Source: Piezodorus guildinii
Taxonomy: Eukaryota; Arthropoda; Insecta; Hemiptera; Pentatomidae
Assembly (NCBI GenBank): GCA_023052935.1
Contig: CM041293.1
Span: forward strand, 182,239,471 to 182,303,470
Reading direction: 5' to 3'
Length of the DNA: 64,000 nt
In this document: positions 53,578-62,868 of the stretch, one piece after another
Layout: every line of letters starts with the position of its first letter
Numbering within the stretch: position 1 is the first letter of the stretch
Notes under the pieces: generated by a model
Databases searched by the model: none
What the model saw: the letters and a program-made list of their open reading frames with translations, nothing else
What the model was told of the DNA's origin: nothing
Position numbers and translations under genes: made by a program

Positions 53578-54293
53578 TTGGGTTGTGTCACATGAAATGT
53601 CTGTTTTCAAGGTAAAGGATTTTTATTAAAAATACGATATGAAAAGAAGATAATTTTATTTAAAGTATTTACCTTCTTTTTTATCCCCGAACTGAAAACT
53701 CTGAGCTTTGAAGTGAAACAAAATCTGAAAACGCAATTTTTACTTGATCATCATTTTCAAAAAGTTTTCCTTCGGCGAAGGTGTCTAAATTCCTGAACAG
53801 GTGGTAATCTGTTGGAGACAAGTCGGGAGAATATGGTGGGTGCGTTAGAACTTTCTAGCCCAGCTCTTTCAATTTTTGCAGGGTGTGTTTTGAAACATAG
53901 GGTCTTGCTGCCGCTCAGTGAGATCATGAGGTGGCCATGTATCGAGCTTAGATGCACTTGCATTTAGTTGTGCTGAGAGTCCTTTAACTGTTTGGTAGGA
54001 GTTTCCTTCTACTGTATGTTTGAGGACATCGTTGTGTTTTACGGACGGAGGTCTTCCTCGAGGCAAGCTTTTCAAGTCGGTATCCCCAGCTGAAAACTTA
54101 GCAAACCAACGGCGAATGGTCCGTTCATTAACACACCCTTCCCCAAACGCCTTGCAAATATTTCTAGCGGATTAGGATTAGTAACTGTTTACTTTAAATA
54201 TGTAAACATTCGGAAGAAAACAACAGAGACCTGAAAAATCCTTCATGTATTTCAGAAACTATAAAAACGGACATTTCATGTGAAACAACCCAA
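53578..54293 (-). mobile_element. mariner element, deleted (copy 2)
   Basis: TTGGGTTGT inverted ends and TA duplications (53576-53577, 54294-54295). 716 bp. It lacks the start codon region (about 125 bp lost near 54170) and the middle of the catalytic domain. Confidence 0.95.
53670..54172 (-). pseudogene. mariner transposase remnant (copy 2)
   Basis: From the right: ARNICKAFGEG, NERTIRRWFAKFSAGDTD, the inter-HTH GRPPSVK motif, NDVLKHTVEGNSYQTV, GLSAQLNAS, TWPPHDLTERQQ. After LTERQQ the sequence jumps to the RPHVSKHT-equivalent in another frame, then to SPTDYHLFRNLD. The first two catalytic acids are deleted. The LTERQQ junction is identical to that in copy 3. Confidence 0.85.
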
Positions 54294-54377
54294 TACTCCT
54301 ATAAATATATTATAAAAAAAATTTTATAAAAAATATTTTATCTTTATAAATTGTTTTTAAAATCTTTTGTTTTTCAT

Positions 54378-54403
54378 AGCCCTGAAGATGACCTAATGTT
54401 TAG
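54378..54403 (+). ncRNA. Hammerhead relic, box 2 lost
   Basis: gcc-CTGAAGA-T-GACCTA-atgt-TTAGGCC-G, box 1 fits CUGANGA and stem II pairs, but the GAAAC box is replaced by GCACTC. The following caaccaacttcc segment recalls that after the 46.7 kb ribozyme. Confidence 0.4.
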
Positions 54404-54545
54404 GCCGCACTCTCAACCAACTTCCACTTAATTTTCACCTCCAGTCAACCATTCTTACATCGTAATAAGTTATAGAATATTTTAATGTTAATAAAAGTAC
54501 TTGGTCCAATCGCTTGGTCCAGTCAGCCCTGACGTTATGTTCGAA

Positions 54546-54640
54546 ATGTCGGACGCCGTTATAGACATATATAAACAGAGAGACATAAATATAGAAGAGA
54601 GATGGTTCCATTTTGAGATAGAAAGGATGCTGCGAAAGTA
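54546..54640 (+). pseudogene. Possible Penelope-like element coding scrap
   Basis: One frame reads AVIDIYKQRDINIEERW then FHFEIERMLRK and a stop. The (I)YK-RD-INIEE-W pattern resembles the end of the GIY-YIG region in Penelope-like elements, and a hammerhead relic lies 140 bp upstream. Too short to be sure. Confidence 0.25.
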
Positions 54641-54892
54641 GCAGATGGGCTCGGACTAAAATAGACTCACAGATGTTTGTGTTCTAGAGAGAGAAAGAGG
54701 AGCTTCCGGCTTCAACATCCACCACTCTACCTTCCCACCAGTCCGTGAGCCAGCAACCAAAAATGTAACCCATCTTATCAAAATGTTTAGTATGCTCTAT
54801 GCAAAATATCTATCATAGTAGAGCAAAAAATACACCTCTGCTAACTCAAATCGGGTGGATTAAAAAATGGAGGCCATTCAAAAAGGGAATGT

Positions 54893-55215
54893 CATGAAAT
54901 ATCACTCTTTTCTAACATAATTATGGTTACTGTCATGGAAAAGGCTTATCCTATGAGGATAATCGTTATAATCTAAATCATTAAGTATTTAATAAGCTTT
55001 CATTTGAGTGGTAAAGACATTTGTACGTTCAATATTTAACTACATAAGAGTCATTACAAAAAAAAAAAAAAAAAAAAAAAAATGCTGAAAAAGAGATATC
55101 ACTCTTTTCTAACATCATTATGGCTACTATCATGTAAACGGTTAAACCTATGAGGATAATTAACACAGAACATTAAATTGACACTTTAATTTCAGTGGTA
55201 AAATGTCTATAAGAC
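54893..55215 (+). repeat. Diverged tandem duplication with A run between
   Basis: Units 54893-55025 and 55086-55215 share atatcactcttttctaacat, attatgg-tact, cctatgaggataat and gtggtaaa. A run of about 27 A lies at 55058-55082 between them. Confidence 0.6.
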
Positions 55216-56013
55216 CGAGAAGATTCTTATTTTTTTTTTATTTATTTTTTTTTTTATTAATTTGGTTGATATCATGGAAACTTTTGTTTTTAACAATGAA
55301 CTGGTTATCAACTACTTTACGAGGCATAAAATTAGCTTAAATGTGAGTATTAATACGAATCCGTAGGTCGAATACTCACCGACATAATGTCAGTGTAATG
55401 GTTACCTGGGTCAGAATTTATGAACCAAAAAAAAAACAAACGCGTCTACCGCGACTTCCCACCCACTAGCTTCGTTTGAGTCGAACTATCGCCTAGTATG
55501 TTGAGGTCAAAAGGAAAATGGTGGTCAAATGAGTCAGAATTTCGTCCCTTTATGAACCGTATGCTATTTGCTTAACCATGACAGATGCTTTGCATAAAAC
55601 ATACTAAAAATTTAGATAAAATGGGTTGCTTTTGTCTTTGCTGTCACACGGACTACAGGGGTTATTTAGTGTTACAACAAAATGAAAATATTTTTAAAAA
55701 AATGTGACTTAGGTACAAAGTGTTGGAAGTAGCACGTACGTTATCAGGAACAAAAAATAAATGTTTAAAATTAATATGTTTCATCAAGAATGAGCAGAAA
55801 GCAAGAGAAATTCAGTAGCAAAACCATTGAGTAGCGCTAATATCCGACAGGAAGTGGCAGCAATAGGACCGGAAGGCAGATACAGGAGGCGGTGAAAGTG
55901 GGCTATTCGATTAGTCACTGCCTTTGTGGCTTCATTCACGGCCTTCTGTATTACGCGGCTAGTTTTGTTTTTACTGCCGCATCTTCAAAGAGAAAATTAA
56001 CTGAAACATTTCG
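55216..56013. other. Unassigned sequence
   Basis: Several GC-richer patches (55440-55520, 55850-55980) with no recognised gene or repeat. Confidence 0.4.
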
Positions 56014-56211
56014 AGATCACTTGTGGTGTGATGGTTAGAATAACAGTTCGCGGGTTCAGACCTGGTAGATGGACCTAGAAATTTTTAAAGGGAGTAAAAC
56101 ATCCTTGGTAATACCGTCGGATAAAACGTAAAATGGTGGTCCTAAGTCTGTGCGGTATAGAGTAATCGTTAAAGATCCTTATCCTAATTAACCCTGGATA
56201 AGCAAAATCCA
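56014..56211 (+). mobile_element. SINE-1, diverged
   Basis: Head cacttgtggtgtgatggttag (A box with one change), cgcgggttcagacc (near B box) and the body to gataagcaaaatcc. A reversed SINE-1 scrap follows at 56212-56262 (ccatctgcc, ttgaactcgagacc). Confidence 0.75.
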
Positions 56212-56261
56212 AAAGGCCATCTGCCATATTTGAACTCGAGACCTAGGGTATATAAGGCTAA

Positions 56262-56420
56262 AGTGATTAGGCCGAGCGAGATCACGCTCAGCCGCCATTT
56301 TTTTTTCTCTAATCTTAGGGTACCTAAATCATCAAGATTGAGTGTGCTCGTAATTATCCAGCTACTGTTGAACTCGAACCCAGGCCTTGAGTTCAGTAGC
56401 ACAGTACACTAGCCACTCTC
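56262..56420 (-). mobile_element. SINE-2 fragment
   Basis: Plus strand: gtgattaggccgagcgagat, cacgctcagccgcc, then cgaacccaggcc (B box) and acactagccactc at the head. Confidence 0.6.
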
Positions 56421-56758
56421 TAATAAGAACTAAACAAAGAGGCGGAAGTGAATTATAAACAATGGGCCAGCGACTGTGACAAATGGAACACTTAGAGAGG
56501 CCGCCATAAATATCGAAAGCGGTTTTAGAGTCACGGCATCGCTGGGGGTAATACAGTCGATTAATTATCGATTAGTATACCCAACCTAAATCAGAAGGAG
56601 CCGTTGATTTTTTAAAGAAGAAATACACCACGATAGTGGTGATGAACGAAAAACGAGTAGGTGTGATTAAAGACATCACTTTTTTTAACATTAAATACTT
56701 TAAGTAATTTTGAAATAAAACTATTTAATATCAATAAATAGTATCTTCGAGGTATAAA

Positions 56759-57085
56759 AAAAAAAAAAAAAAAAAACCTGTACCACTACAACCCATGAAG
56801 GGTCTTGGGCTCGGTACATATAGAGATTCGTACTGTTTCTAGGCCAACGGCAGTGCAATGAGGTGATTAGGCCTTAATCACGCTCAGCCGCCAGGTTTTT
56901 CCCCAATTAATTTGGGTACCCACTTTATAGAGGCTGGGTCTGCCCCAGGAGGGTCTCCATACCTTAGGGTCGCCCCCCGACTGAATTAACAGAATAAATA
57001 ATATTTCTGCCACAGCCGGGATTCGAACCCAGGACCCGGAGCACAGCAGACTAGTGCTCTATCCACTAGACCACGCCGCTCCCCT
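56759..57085 (-). mobile_element. SINE-2, best copy, 17-bp TSD
   Basis: TATCTTCGAGGTATAAA at 56742-56758 and 57086-57102 flanks it exactly. On the minus strand: gggagcggcg, A box TGGTCTAGTGG, gatagagcac, B box GGTTCGAATCC, a body of about 230 bp, then gggttgtagtggtacagg and a T run. Length 327 bp. The preserved boxes and TSD indicate a young insertion. Confidence 0.95.
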
Positions 57086-57187
57086 TATCTTCGAGGTATA
57101 AATAATAAAATAAAAAAAACAGTTACTTTCATTACTTTCTACTCAACAAGAGTTAACCCAGAATTTTTACTTAAGAGGCAAGCATAT

Positions 57188-57513
57188 ATGGGTTTAAAAA
57201 AATTCTTTCCGCATCCAATCTTTACAATCCAAAAGCCTTGTCACGAATAAACTCAAACATAAAGACTTTTATATGTTACTGAATTAGCCCAAACCACGTA
57301 TCAATCCTTTCCTGAAAAACTCCATTCCCACTTTACTCCACTAGTTTAAATCCTACCATCACCTTATATTCCCCATAATCCTCTGAGGCGTCTGAAAAGA
57401 AGATTACTGACAATGGGTAGTTTCTCAAAATGTATTTCCTGACAATTCACTATATGTCTATCACACTTGATTGTGCTAACCAATACAGTTGTAAATATCA
57501 ATATTAAATAATA
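57188..57513 (+). pseudogene. Jockey-like LINE C-end, decayed
   Basis: NSFRIQSLQSK, then VTNKLKHKDF and a GV-KED-like end corresponding to PPRRLKRR, with a deletion removing the KILNAPYF block. The 3' UTR has caatacagttgtaaatatc. Confidence 0.7.
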
Positions 57514-57532
57514 ATAATAATGTTATCTTTTA

Positions 57533-58011
57533 CCCTATTATATGTTGTTTGAAAAATATAGATAATAATATAATTATTTAATGAAACAGATGTTTCAATC
57601 GAAAATAAAAGTAATTCACTGGGGATCACTTGCAGCTGGGTGGCTAGCATAACAGCCTTCTACGCCAAAGGTCACGGGTTCAAACCCGCAGGTGGTCCTA
57701 GGATTTTTTAATGGGAGTAGAAAATCCTTAGTTATGCCGTCCTTTGGAGGGGAAGTTAAAAGGTGGTCCCGAGCCTGTGCGGTGTCAGGTACTCGTTAAA
57801 GATCACTATCCTAATAAAACCTGGATAGGCAAAATTTAGGACTCCCACTGTAGCATCGTCTGATTTGTCATAGTAGCATAAAGTGACGTTAAATAAATAA
57901 ACAAACAAAAGTAATTATTTAATAATTTTTTATTTCTATCTATACATTAAAAGTTCTTAAATTGATTTTAACAACGGAGGTAAGTGAAAGTCGTGTGTTG
58001 CGCGCACCAGC
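57533..58011 (-). mobile_element. HINE-D end part, split by SINE-1
   Basis: 57533-57616 and 57907-58011 join to a HINE-D end: atttaatgaaacagatgttt, then gttcttaaattgattttaac, ggaggtaagtgaaagt and the gtgtg-ttgcg-cgcac hairpin, caggc. SINE-1 lies between the two parts. Confidence 0.8.
57617..57906 (+). mobile_element. SINE-1, full length, 10-bp TSD, nested in HINE-D
   Basis: AAAAGTAATT at 57607-57616 and 57907-57916. B box GGTTCAAACCC perfect, body nearly identical to the 5.2 kb copy, end aaataaataaacaaac. The two copies share the same weakened A box (gcagctgggtggc / gtagctgggtggc), so they form a subfamily. Confidence 0.95.
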
Positions 58012-58213
58012 TTTTTGAAATACCTACGACGGTTAAATTATTTACATATTGTTCATGCAGAAATGCTAAAATCGCTATTAAAAAATGCGAGGATGAGCGA
58101 AGAAGGGTAAAAAATTGGGATTTGATGTATTTTTGATGCAAAATAAATAAAAAAGTTTTGTTATCAAAATAAATACAAAATTTCTGTATAGGGACAGTTG
58201 TATCGCATAGCGG
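58011..58213 (+). repeat. Shared flank beyond HINE-D hairpin, copy 1
   Basis: 203 bp directly beyond the hairpin end, repeated at 60051-60398 beyond another HINE-D hairpin. Landmarks: gacggttaaattatttacat, gttcatgcagaaatgctaaa, gatgtatttttgatgcaaaa and gtatagggacagttg. Confidence 0.85.
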
Positions 58214-58264
58214 TATGAACTATACTTCAGGACCTATTCTCATATCTATCAATTATACATTTAA

Positions 58265-59100
58265 AAAATCATGAAATACGGTACAGCCGTTTTGGAGGAG
58301 TTTGACTACAAACACCGTGAAACAGATGTAAATAACCAAATCAAGATAAATTCAGCTCTCATCCCTTGGTCAAAATCCGTACAGTACCTAGGCATAACAT
58401 TAGACAAATCTCTTACGTTCACAGATCATATCAATAGAAAAACTGATAAAGCCAAAAAATTAATATTTAAAATGTTTCCATACTTCAACAGAAAATCCCA
58501 TTTGAGCTCTCATAACAAATTAATAATATACAAATCAGTTATTCGCCCGTTAATTACATACGCCTCGCCAGTCTGGAGCTCAACCTGCTTGACTAACTAC
58601 CAAAAACTTGAAAGGATTCAAAATCTATCAATGCGGATAATTAATAATTACCCCCGCTACACTAAAATATCATACATGCTCCAGGACTTACAGCTTCCAA
58701 CAATTAAACATTTTGTCCATAATCAAACAGCTTCTTACTTCAGTAAAACACCAGTCTCCAAAAATCCATTAATAAAGGAAATCGGTAACTACAATAAAGC
58801 ATCTCTAAAACGCTACATTCATAAAAGAACTAAACATGTGTTACTAACTTAAGCTAGTTTATTTTAATTTCTAATTTTATATTATCAACTGTGTTATCTG
58901 TTTTTATTAGTAGGTTTTTGTATAATTTTTCCTACAACATTATATAATCACAATTTAATTTTACCGCTAATTATAGATTAGATGATTAGATTATAACTAC
59001 CAAATGAACCAAACATTTGATGATTGTAAGGATGTCTCATCCGTAATCATTTATAAATATTTTGTCAATATGTAAAAATGTAAATAAAGTTTATTTTATA
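58265..59100 (+). mobile_element. Second Jockey-like LINE family, 5'-truncated
   Basis: Coding end plus a 240-bp 3' UTR ending gtaaataaagtttattttata and a short A-rich tail. No TSD was identified. The protein differs clearly from the main Jockey-like family. Confidence 0.8.
58271..58852 (+). CDS. Reverse transcriptase C-terminal part, second Jockey-like family
   Basis: Uninterrupted frame of 193 codons from the first ATG; the true start was lost by truncation. Order: VNNQIKINSALIPW, SVQYLGITLDKSLTFTDHI (strand after the active site), KKLIFKMFPYFNRKSHLS, thumb IYKSVIRPLITYASPVW, YQKLERIQNLSMRIINNYPR, LQDLQLPTI, and the end LKRYIHKRTKHVLLT. The PxW, RPLITYASPVW and terminal K/R-rich motifs are Jockey-clade features. 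No catalytic acids are included. Confidence 0.85.
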   Translation: MKYGTAVLEEFDYKHRETDVNNQIKINSALIPWSKSVQYLGITLDKSLTFTDHINRKTDKAKKLIFKMFPYFNRKSHLSSHNKLIIYKSVIRPLITYASPVWSSTCLTNYQKLERIQNLSMRIINNYPRYTKISYMLQDLQLPTIKHFVHNQTASYFSKTPVSKNPLIKEIGNYNKASLKRYIHKRTKHVLLT

Positions 59101-59159
59101 AAAAAGATGTAAATATTAATATATATGAAAAAATATAAATACTGGCGTAAAGAGAAAAT

Positions 59160-59465
59160 CGATTGCTCTTTAAGCCTATCGGTCTTACATAAGATAGAAG
59201 GTTAAACGCAAGGAGACTTCCTCGGCTCCCTGTTATTTACTTCAGCGATGGATAATGTACACCAGCTAAGTGATGGATCAGGTACCCACCTTCCCAAGGT
59301 GAACAGGAAGCATTGCTACTTGGCGACACGGAGCTCTTTACTCTTGCATCACAGTCTGCTGTCCACGAGTTAAGGCTAAATATGTGTGCGAAGAATGTAC
59401 GTACATTAATTAACACGTGGAAAATGGAAATAACCATATTGGAATACTCTTTCAAGGCTTCATAA
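59160..59465 (+). pseudogene. Reverse transcriptase palm fossil, family uncertain
   Basis: One frame reads GDFLGSLLFTSAMDNVHQLS, like QGDPLSPLLFNLA in LINE RTs. A shifted frame then gives LLGDTELF (the active-site strand, normally ADDTxLF) and SQSAVHELRLN. Both active-site and frame are broken. It is not one of the other LINE families here. Confidence 0.5.
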
Positions 59466-59828
59466 AGAAAGGGAAAAACATTAGTAGTTTTAAATTACTA
59501 GTTTTCTTACATCAAGGTGTATAAAAAAAAATACTACGAACTCGCACAAGGGCCTTTGACGTGAATGTTTCTAGTCATGTAGACTTTATAGGCCTTTTCC
59601 GAGAATAAATCCACACTTTTTTCTAATATCTGACCAAAAGCAGAAAGTAAATCGAATACTTTTATGGAATAAACATCTCATTATAATAATCATTTCTAAT
59701 ATTTTAACCTAACCCTAAGCCTATACTACGCATGTGCCAACGGGGTAGGAAACTGCAGCAGGAAATGCTGTATTGCGCATGAGCAAGTGTATTATCAAAA
59801 TTTTGGAGAGAACAGACTTATTACTTAT

Positions 59829-60050
59829 TTTACTTTCACTTACTATATTATCTAATACGCAAGAGCTTGTAAAAGTTAATAGAGAGTGATAAAGAGCCGA
59901 TAAAACTAAGAGATTGTTTTAGATAATAATATAATAGATTTTTTAATAAAACACATGTTTCAATAATTTTTATCATTAACTGTATTTGAAAATTCTTTAA
60001 TTGATTTTAACAACGGGGGTAAGTGAAAGTCGTGTGTTGCCCGCACCAGA
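59829..60050 (-). mobile_element. HINE-D, 222-bp internally deleted form
   Basis: Both family ends are present: actttcacttact at 59832-59844 and ggtaagtgaaagt at 60018-60030 followed by the gtgtg-ttgcc-cgcac hairpin and caga. Only about 150 bp of interior remains (acaagctttt-like, acatgttt, aattctttaattgat). Confirms the two termini independently. Confidence 0.85.
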
Positions 60051-60398
60051 TTTTTGAAATACCGCCGACGGTTAAATTATTTACATAATAGGGGTACTCA
60101 CTACGTTTGCTATATCATGCTATTTGTGCTATTGTGCTAAACCCATCAATTTTAAACAGGAAATAACTGTAGAAACTCGACGGGTTTAGCAAAATAACAC
60201 AAATAGCATGCTATAGCAAACGTAGTGAGTACCCCTAATGTTCATGCAGAAATGCTAAAATCGCTATTAAAAAATGCGAGGATGCAAGCAAAGAAGGGTA
60301 AAAAATTGGGATTTGATGTATTTTTGATGCAAAATAAATAAAAAAGTTTTGTTAACAAAATAAAAACAAAATTTCTGTATAGAGACAGTTGAATCGCC
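60051..60398 (+). repeat. Shared flank beyond HINE-D hairpin, copy 2
   Basis: Repeat of 58011-58213, interrupted at 60089-60237 by a hairpin MITE. Adjacent to the hairpin of the 222-bp HINE-D form. Confidence 0.85.
60089..60237. mobile_element. 149-bp palindromic MITE
   Basis: Termini TAGGGGTACTCACTACG and their inverse; arms of about 56 bp with few mismatches around a small centre. The uninterrupted copy at 58.05 kb shows the empty site. Terminal TAGGGG suggests hAT or PIF-like ancestry, but the 2-3 bp target duplication cannot be resolved. Confidence 0.85.
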
Positions 60399-60839
60399 AG
60401 ATTTTTTACATTGTTAAAAGGCATTTTACATACCTTTAATATTCCTTCATAATGCACTTATATAAAAATATACATTTTGTCACATTTTTAAAAAACTATT
60501 AAAGGCTGACCAGCCGTGTCATGCTTGTTGAACAAATAGCAAACAACAAAGCCCTATCACCTACTGAAAATGGCAAAAAGCCGAAACGTAGGGAGAAGGA
60601 AATAAGAAATAAAATTTTTTGAATGAAAATGGATCACTTTAATTAAAAAAGAACTTAACAAAATGTTATTATTATTATTGAACAAGATTAAGAAGGATGC
60701 TATTCGGTTGTGACGAAGAAGCAAAAAAAAAAACAACCTTGAGTAGGTTGGCATCGGAGCCAGAAAGTGTTGTGTAGGGCCTTCTCTAACTCTGCATAGT
60801 ACCGCAATACGACAACCAGGCTAAGTTGTCTACATTATC

Positions 60840-61030
60840 TATACTAATATTATAAAGCTAGAGAGTTTGTTTGTTTGAACGCGCTAATCTCTGAAACTAC
60901 TCGTTCAAATTGAAAAATTTTGAAAAAACTTTTTGTGTTGGATAGTCCATTTATCGAGGAAGGTTATAGGCTATATAACATTCGAAAATCTGGGAAAAAA
61001 CAGAGAAAATTGACCTCGCATCCCAACGAT
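60840..61030 (+). repeat. Arthropod-type dispersed repeat (class unassigned)
   Basis: ctatactaatattataaagc, gtttgtttgtttgaacgcgc, taatctctgaaactac and catttatcgaggaaggttat form a block that I know as a widely dispersed non-coding repeat in arthropod genomes. Single copy here. Confidence 0.4.
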
Positions 61031-61214
61031 TCCAAATGATTTACCTTTTAATTTTAAAATAATTCAATTACTCGTTATATCATATAATACAAAAATAGGA
61101 TAATAGAGAGAGATAAGTGAAAAATTTTCCTTGAAGTATAATACAGTAAAAATGTGACTTTAGCATTTCTCCCTGACGGAAAAACAATAGATGATGGATA
61201 TGTCTATAATCTAT

Positions 61215-61400
61215 TGCGTTTCCCAAGGTTGTGATTAGGCCTAAATTACGCCAGGTTTATAGCTGGGTGTGACCCAGGAGGGTCTTCTTACACCAGGTCC
61301 GTTCCACGGCTGAAATAACAGAATAAATAATTCTGCCTCAGCCGGGATTCGAACCTGGGACCAAGAGAACAGTAACCTAATGATCTATCTACCGTTCTAG
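61215..61400 (-). mobile_element. SINE-2, shortened
   Basis: Plus strand: tgattaggcctaaattacgc, gacccaggagggtcttctt, aataaataattctgcc, cgggattcgaacctggga (B box) and a lost A box. The distal tail is missing. Confidence 0.7.
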
Positions 61401-61941
61401 GTCAGAAGTGATGACAAAGGCGAAAGATTTCCCACACCGGATGTTGTTCCTTATTAGTTTAATGGTCCAGACATAAGGATATTAATTGAATTTCCGAAGC
61501 AACAGACAAAGGAAACACAAATAATTAAATTACATTGAACAGCTGCAATTTTTACTCTTCAGTCTCTATCGCACATCTCATCTAATATATTGTTGTGAAT
61601 TGCGCTGCGAGTATTAAGACATTATGGAACATCAAAAGGAAAGTTAATACTGTAGAGCTACATGGATGTTTTATACATATTTATTATATTATACTATATA
61701 TATATGTATATATATAATGTCTTGTAAAGATTCTTCTATTTTATCATAAAAAATAAGTCTATTGATTCATTTTTTATTTATTATCATTTTAATAATTTAT
61801 TTAAATAGATTCAGCAACAAAAAATAATTTACAGAAAATAAAATAACTCACGTTTATCACCTTATCCAAAATTCAGAATTCTTACCTAAAAAAGAAAAAC
61901 AAATACGTCATTATATTAAAAAATATAGCAAAAATAATAAA

Positions 61942-62003
<62 letters not shown>

Positions 62004-62868
62004 ATACATGCGGCTAGAATACAGTGAAAACCAACGTATATTTTGTAACATATATACAAACTACTGGGTTGAAGAATAAGTTCTTAGCCTTTTGTACTGG
62101 TGATTTCTATAAAAACTTCAGTTCCTTGTTAATATTTTAAATCAATATATATTTCGGTCATTTAAACAACAATTAAATATTTTTAATCAATTGAGACGTT
62201 GATTTCCAAAAGGTACTATATCCATTCTAGAAAATTTTACAGGAAGCGCGAAAATCTCTCATTACTATATTATTAAACTAGCTAATTTGGGTTTTTTTTG
62301 CATTAAAATTTAGAATTATTTTTTTACTATAATAATAACATCATATTAAAGTTATGAAATGAATTTTTTTAGAATGATTTGGAACGAAAATAAATGCGTA
62401 ATTAGTATTTTTAGAAAATGACCGCATTTCTAAATCGCGTTTTTTAAGGACTTGAGAATTCATTAGCTAAAATAAAATAGAATATTTAGATAAAACTAAA
62501 TGATGAGAATACAAATATGTAAAAAAATCAATTTCGTAAAAAATGTCCTTTAGTACCTTTTGGAAAGCAACGTCTCAATTATGCTTGAATTTGGTCAATC
62601 AACAGGTGAAGGACGACACGAGCGCTTTGTCTAAAGAATTGTCCCTAAGAATATCTGAAGAATTGCCCCTAAGGAAGATGTCAGCATTGTATGGAAACCC
62701 TGACAATTACTAACATTTTCGAAGAATGCCCCTTCTTATTAGACAGTTGAAACAAAAGGGGAATACCACACAATGTCAATTCACAATTTTTTTTTTAATT
62801 TTCCTGATACATACATATCTTTGACTAATACTGTCATATTTGCTTTTTATAATCGATTATTCTTATTA
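61401..62868. other. Unassigned AT-rich sequence, 1.5 kb
   Basis: Contains a (TA)n tract at 61946-62001 and nothing else recognised. Inverted similarity between about 62195-62215 and 62550-62590 (aaaggtacta / tagtaccttttgg, gagacgttg / caacgtctc) hints at an old foldback. Confidence 0.4.
61946..62001. repeat. (TA)n microsatellite
   Basis: About 55 bases of TA repeat. Confidence 0.95.

Noticed and set aside
60562..60597. Hammerhead-like ctactgaaaatggc...gccgaaacgtagg
   Set aside because: Box 1 is CTGAAAA, stem II only 3-4 bp and stem I does not pair properly. Probably an old relic at best.
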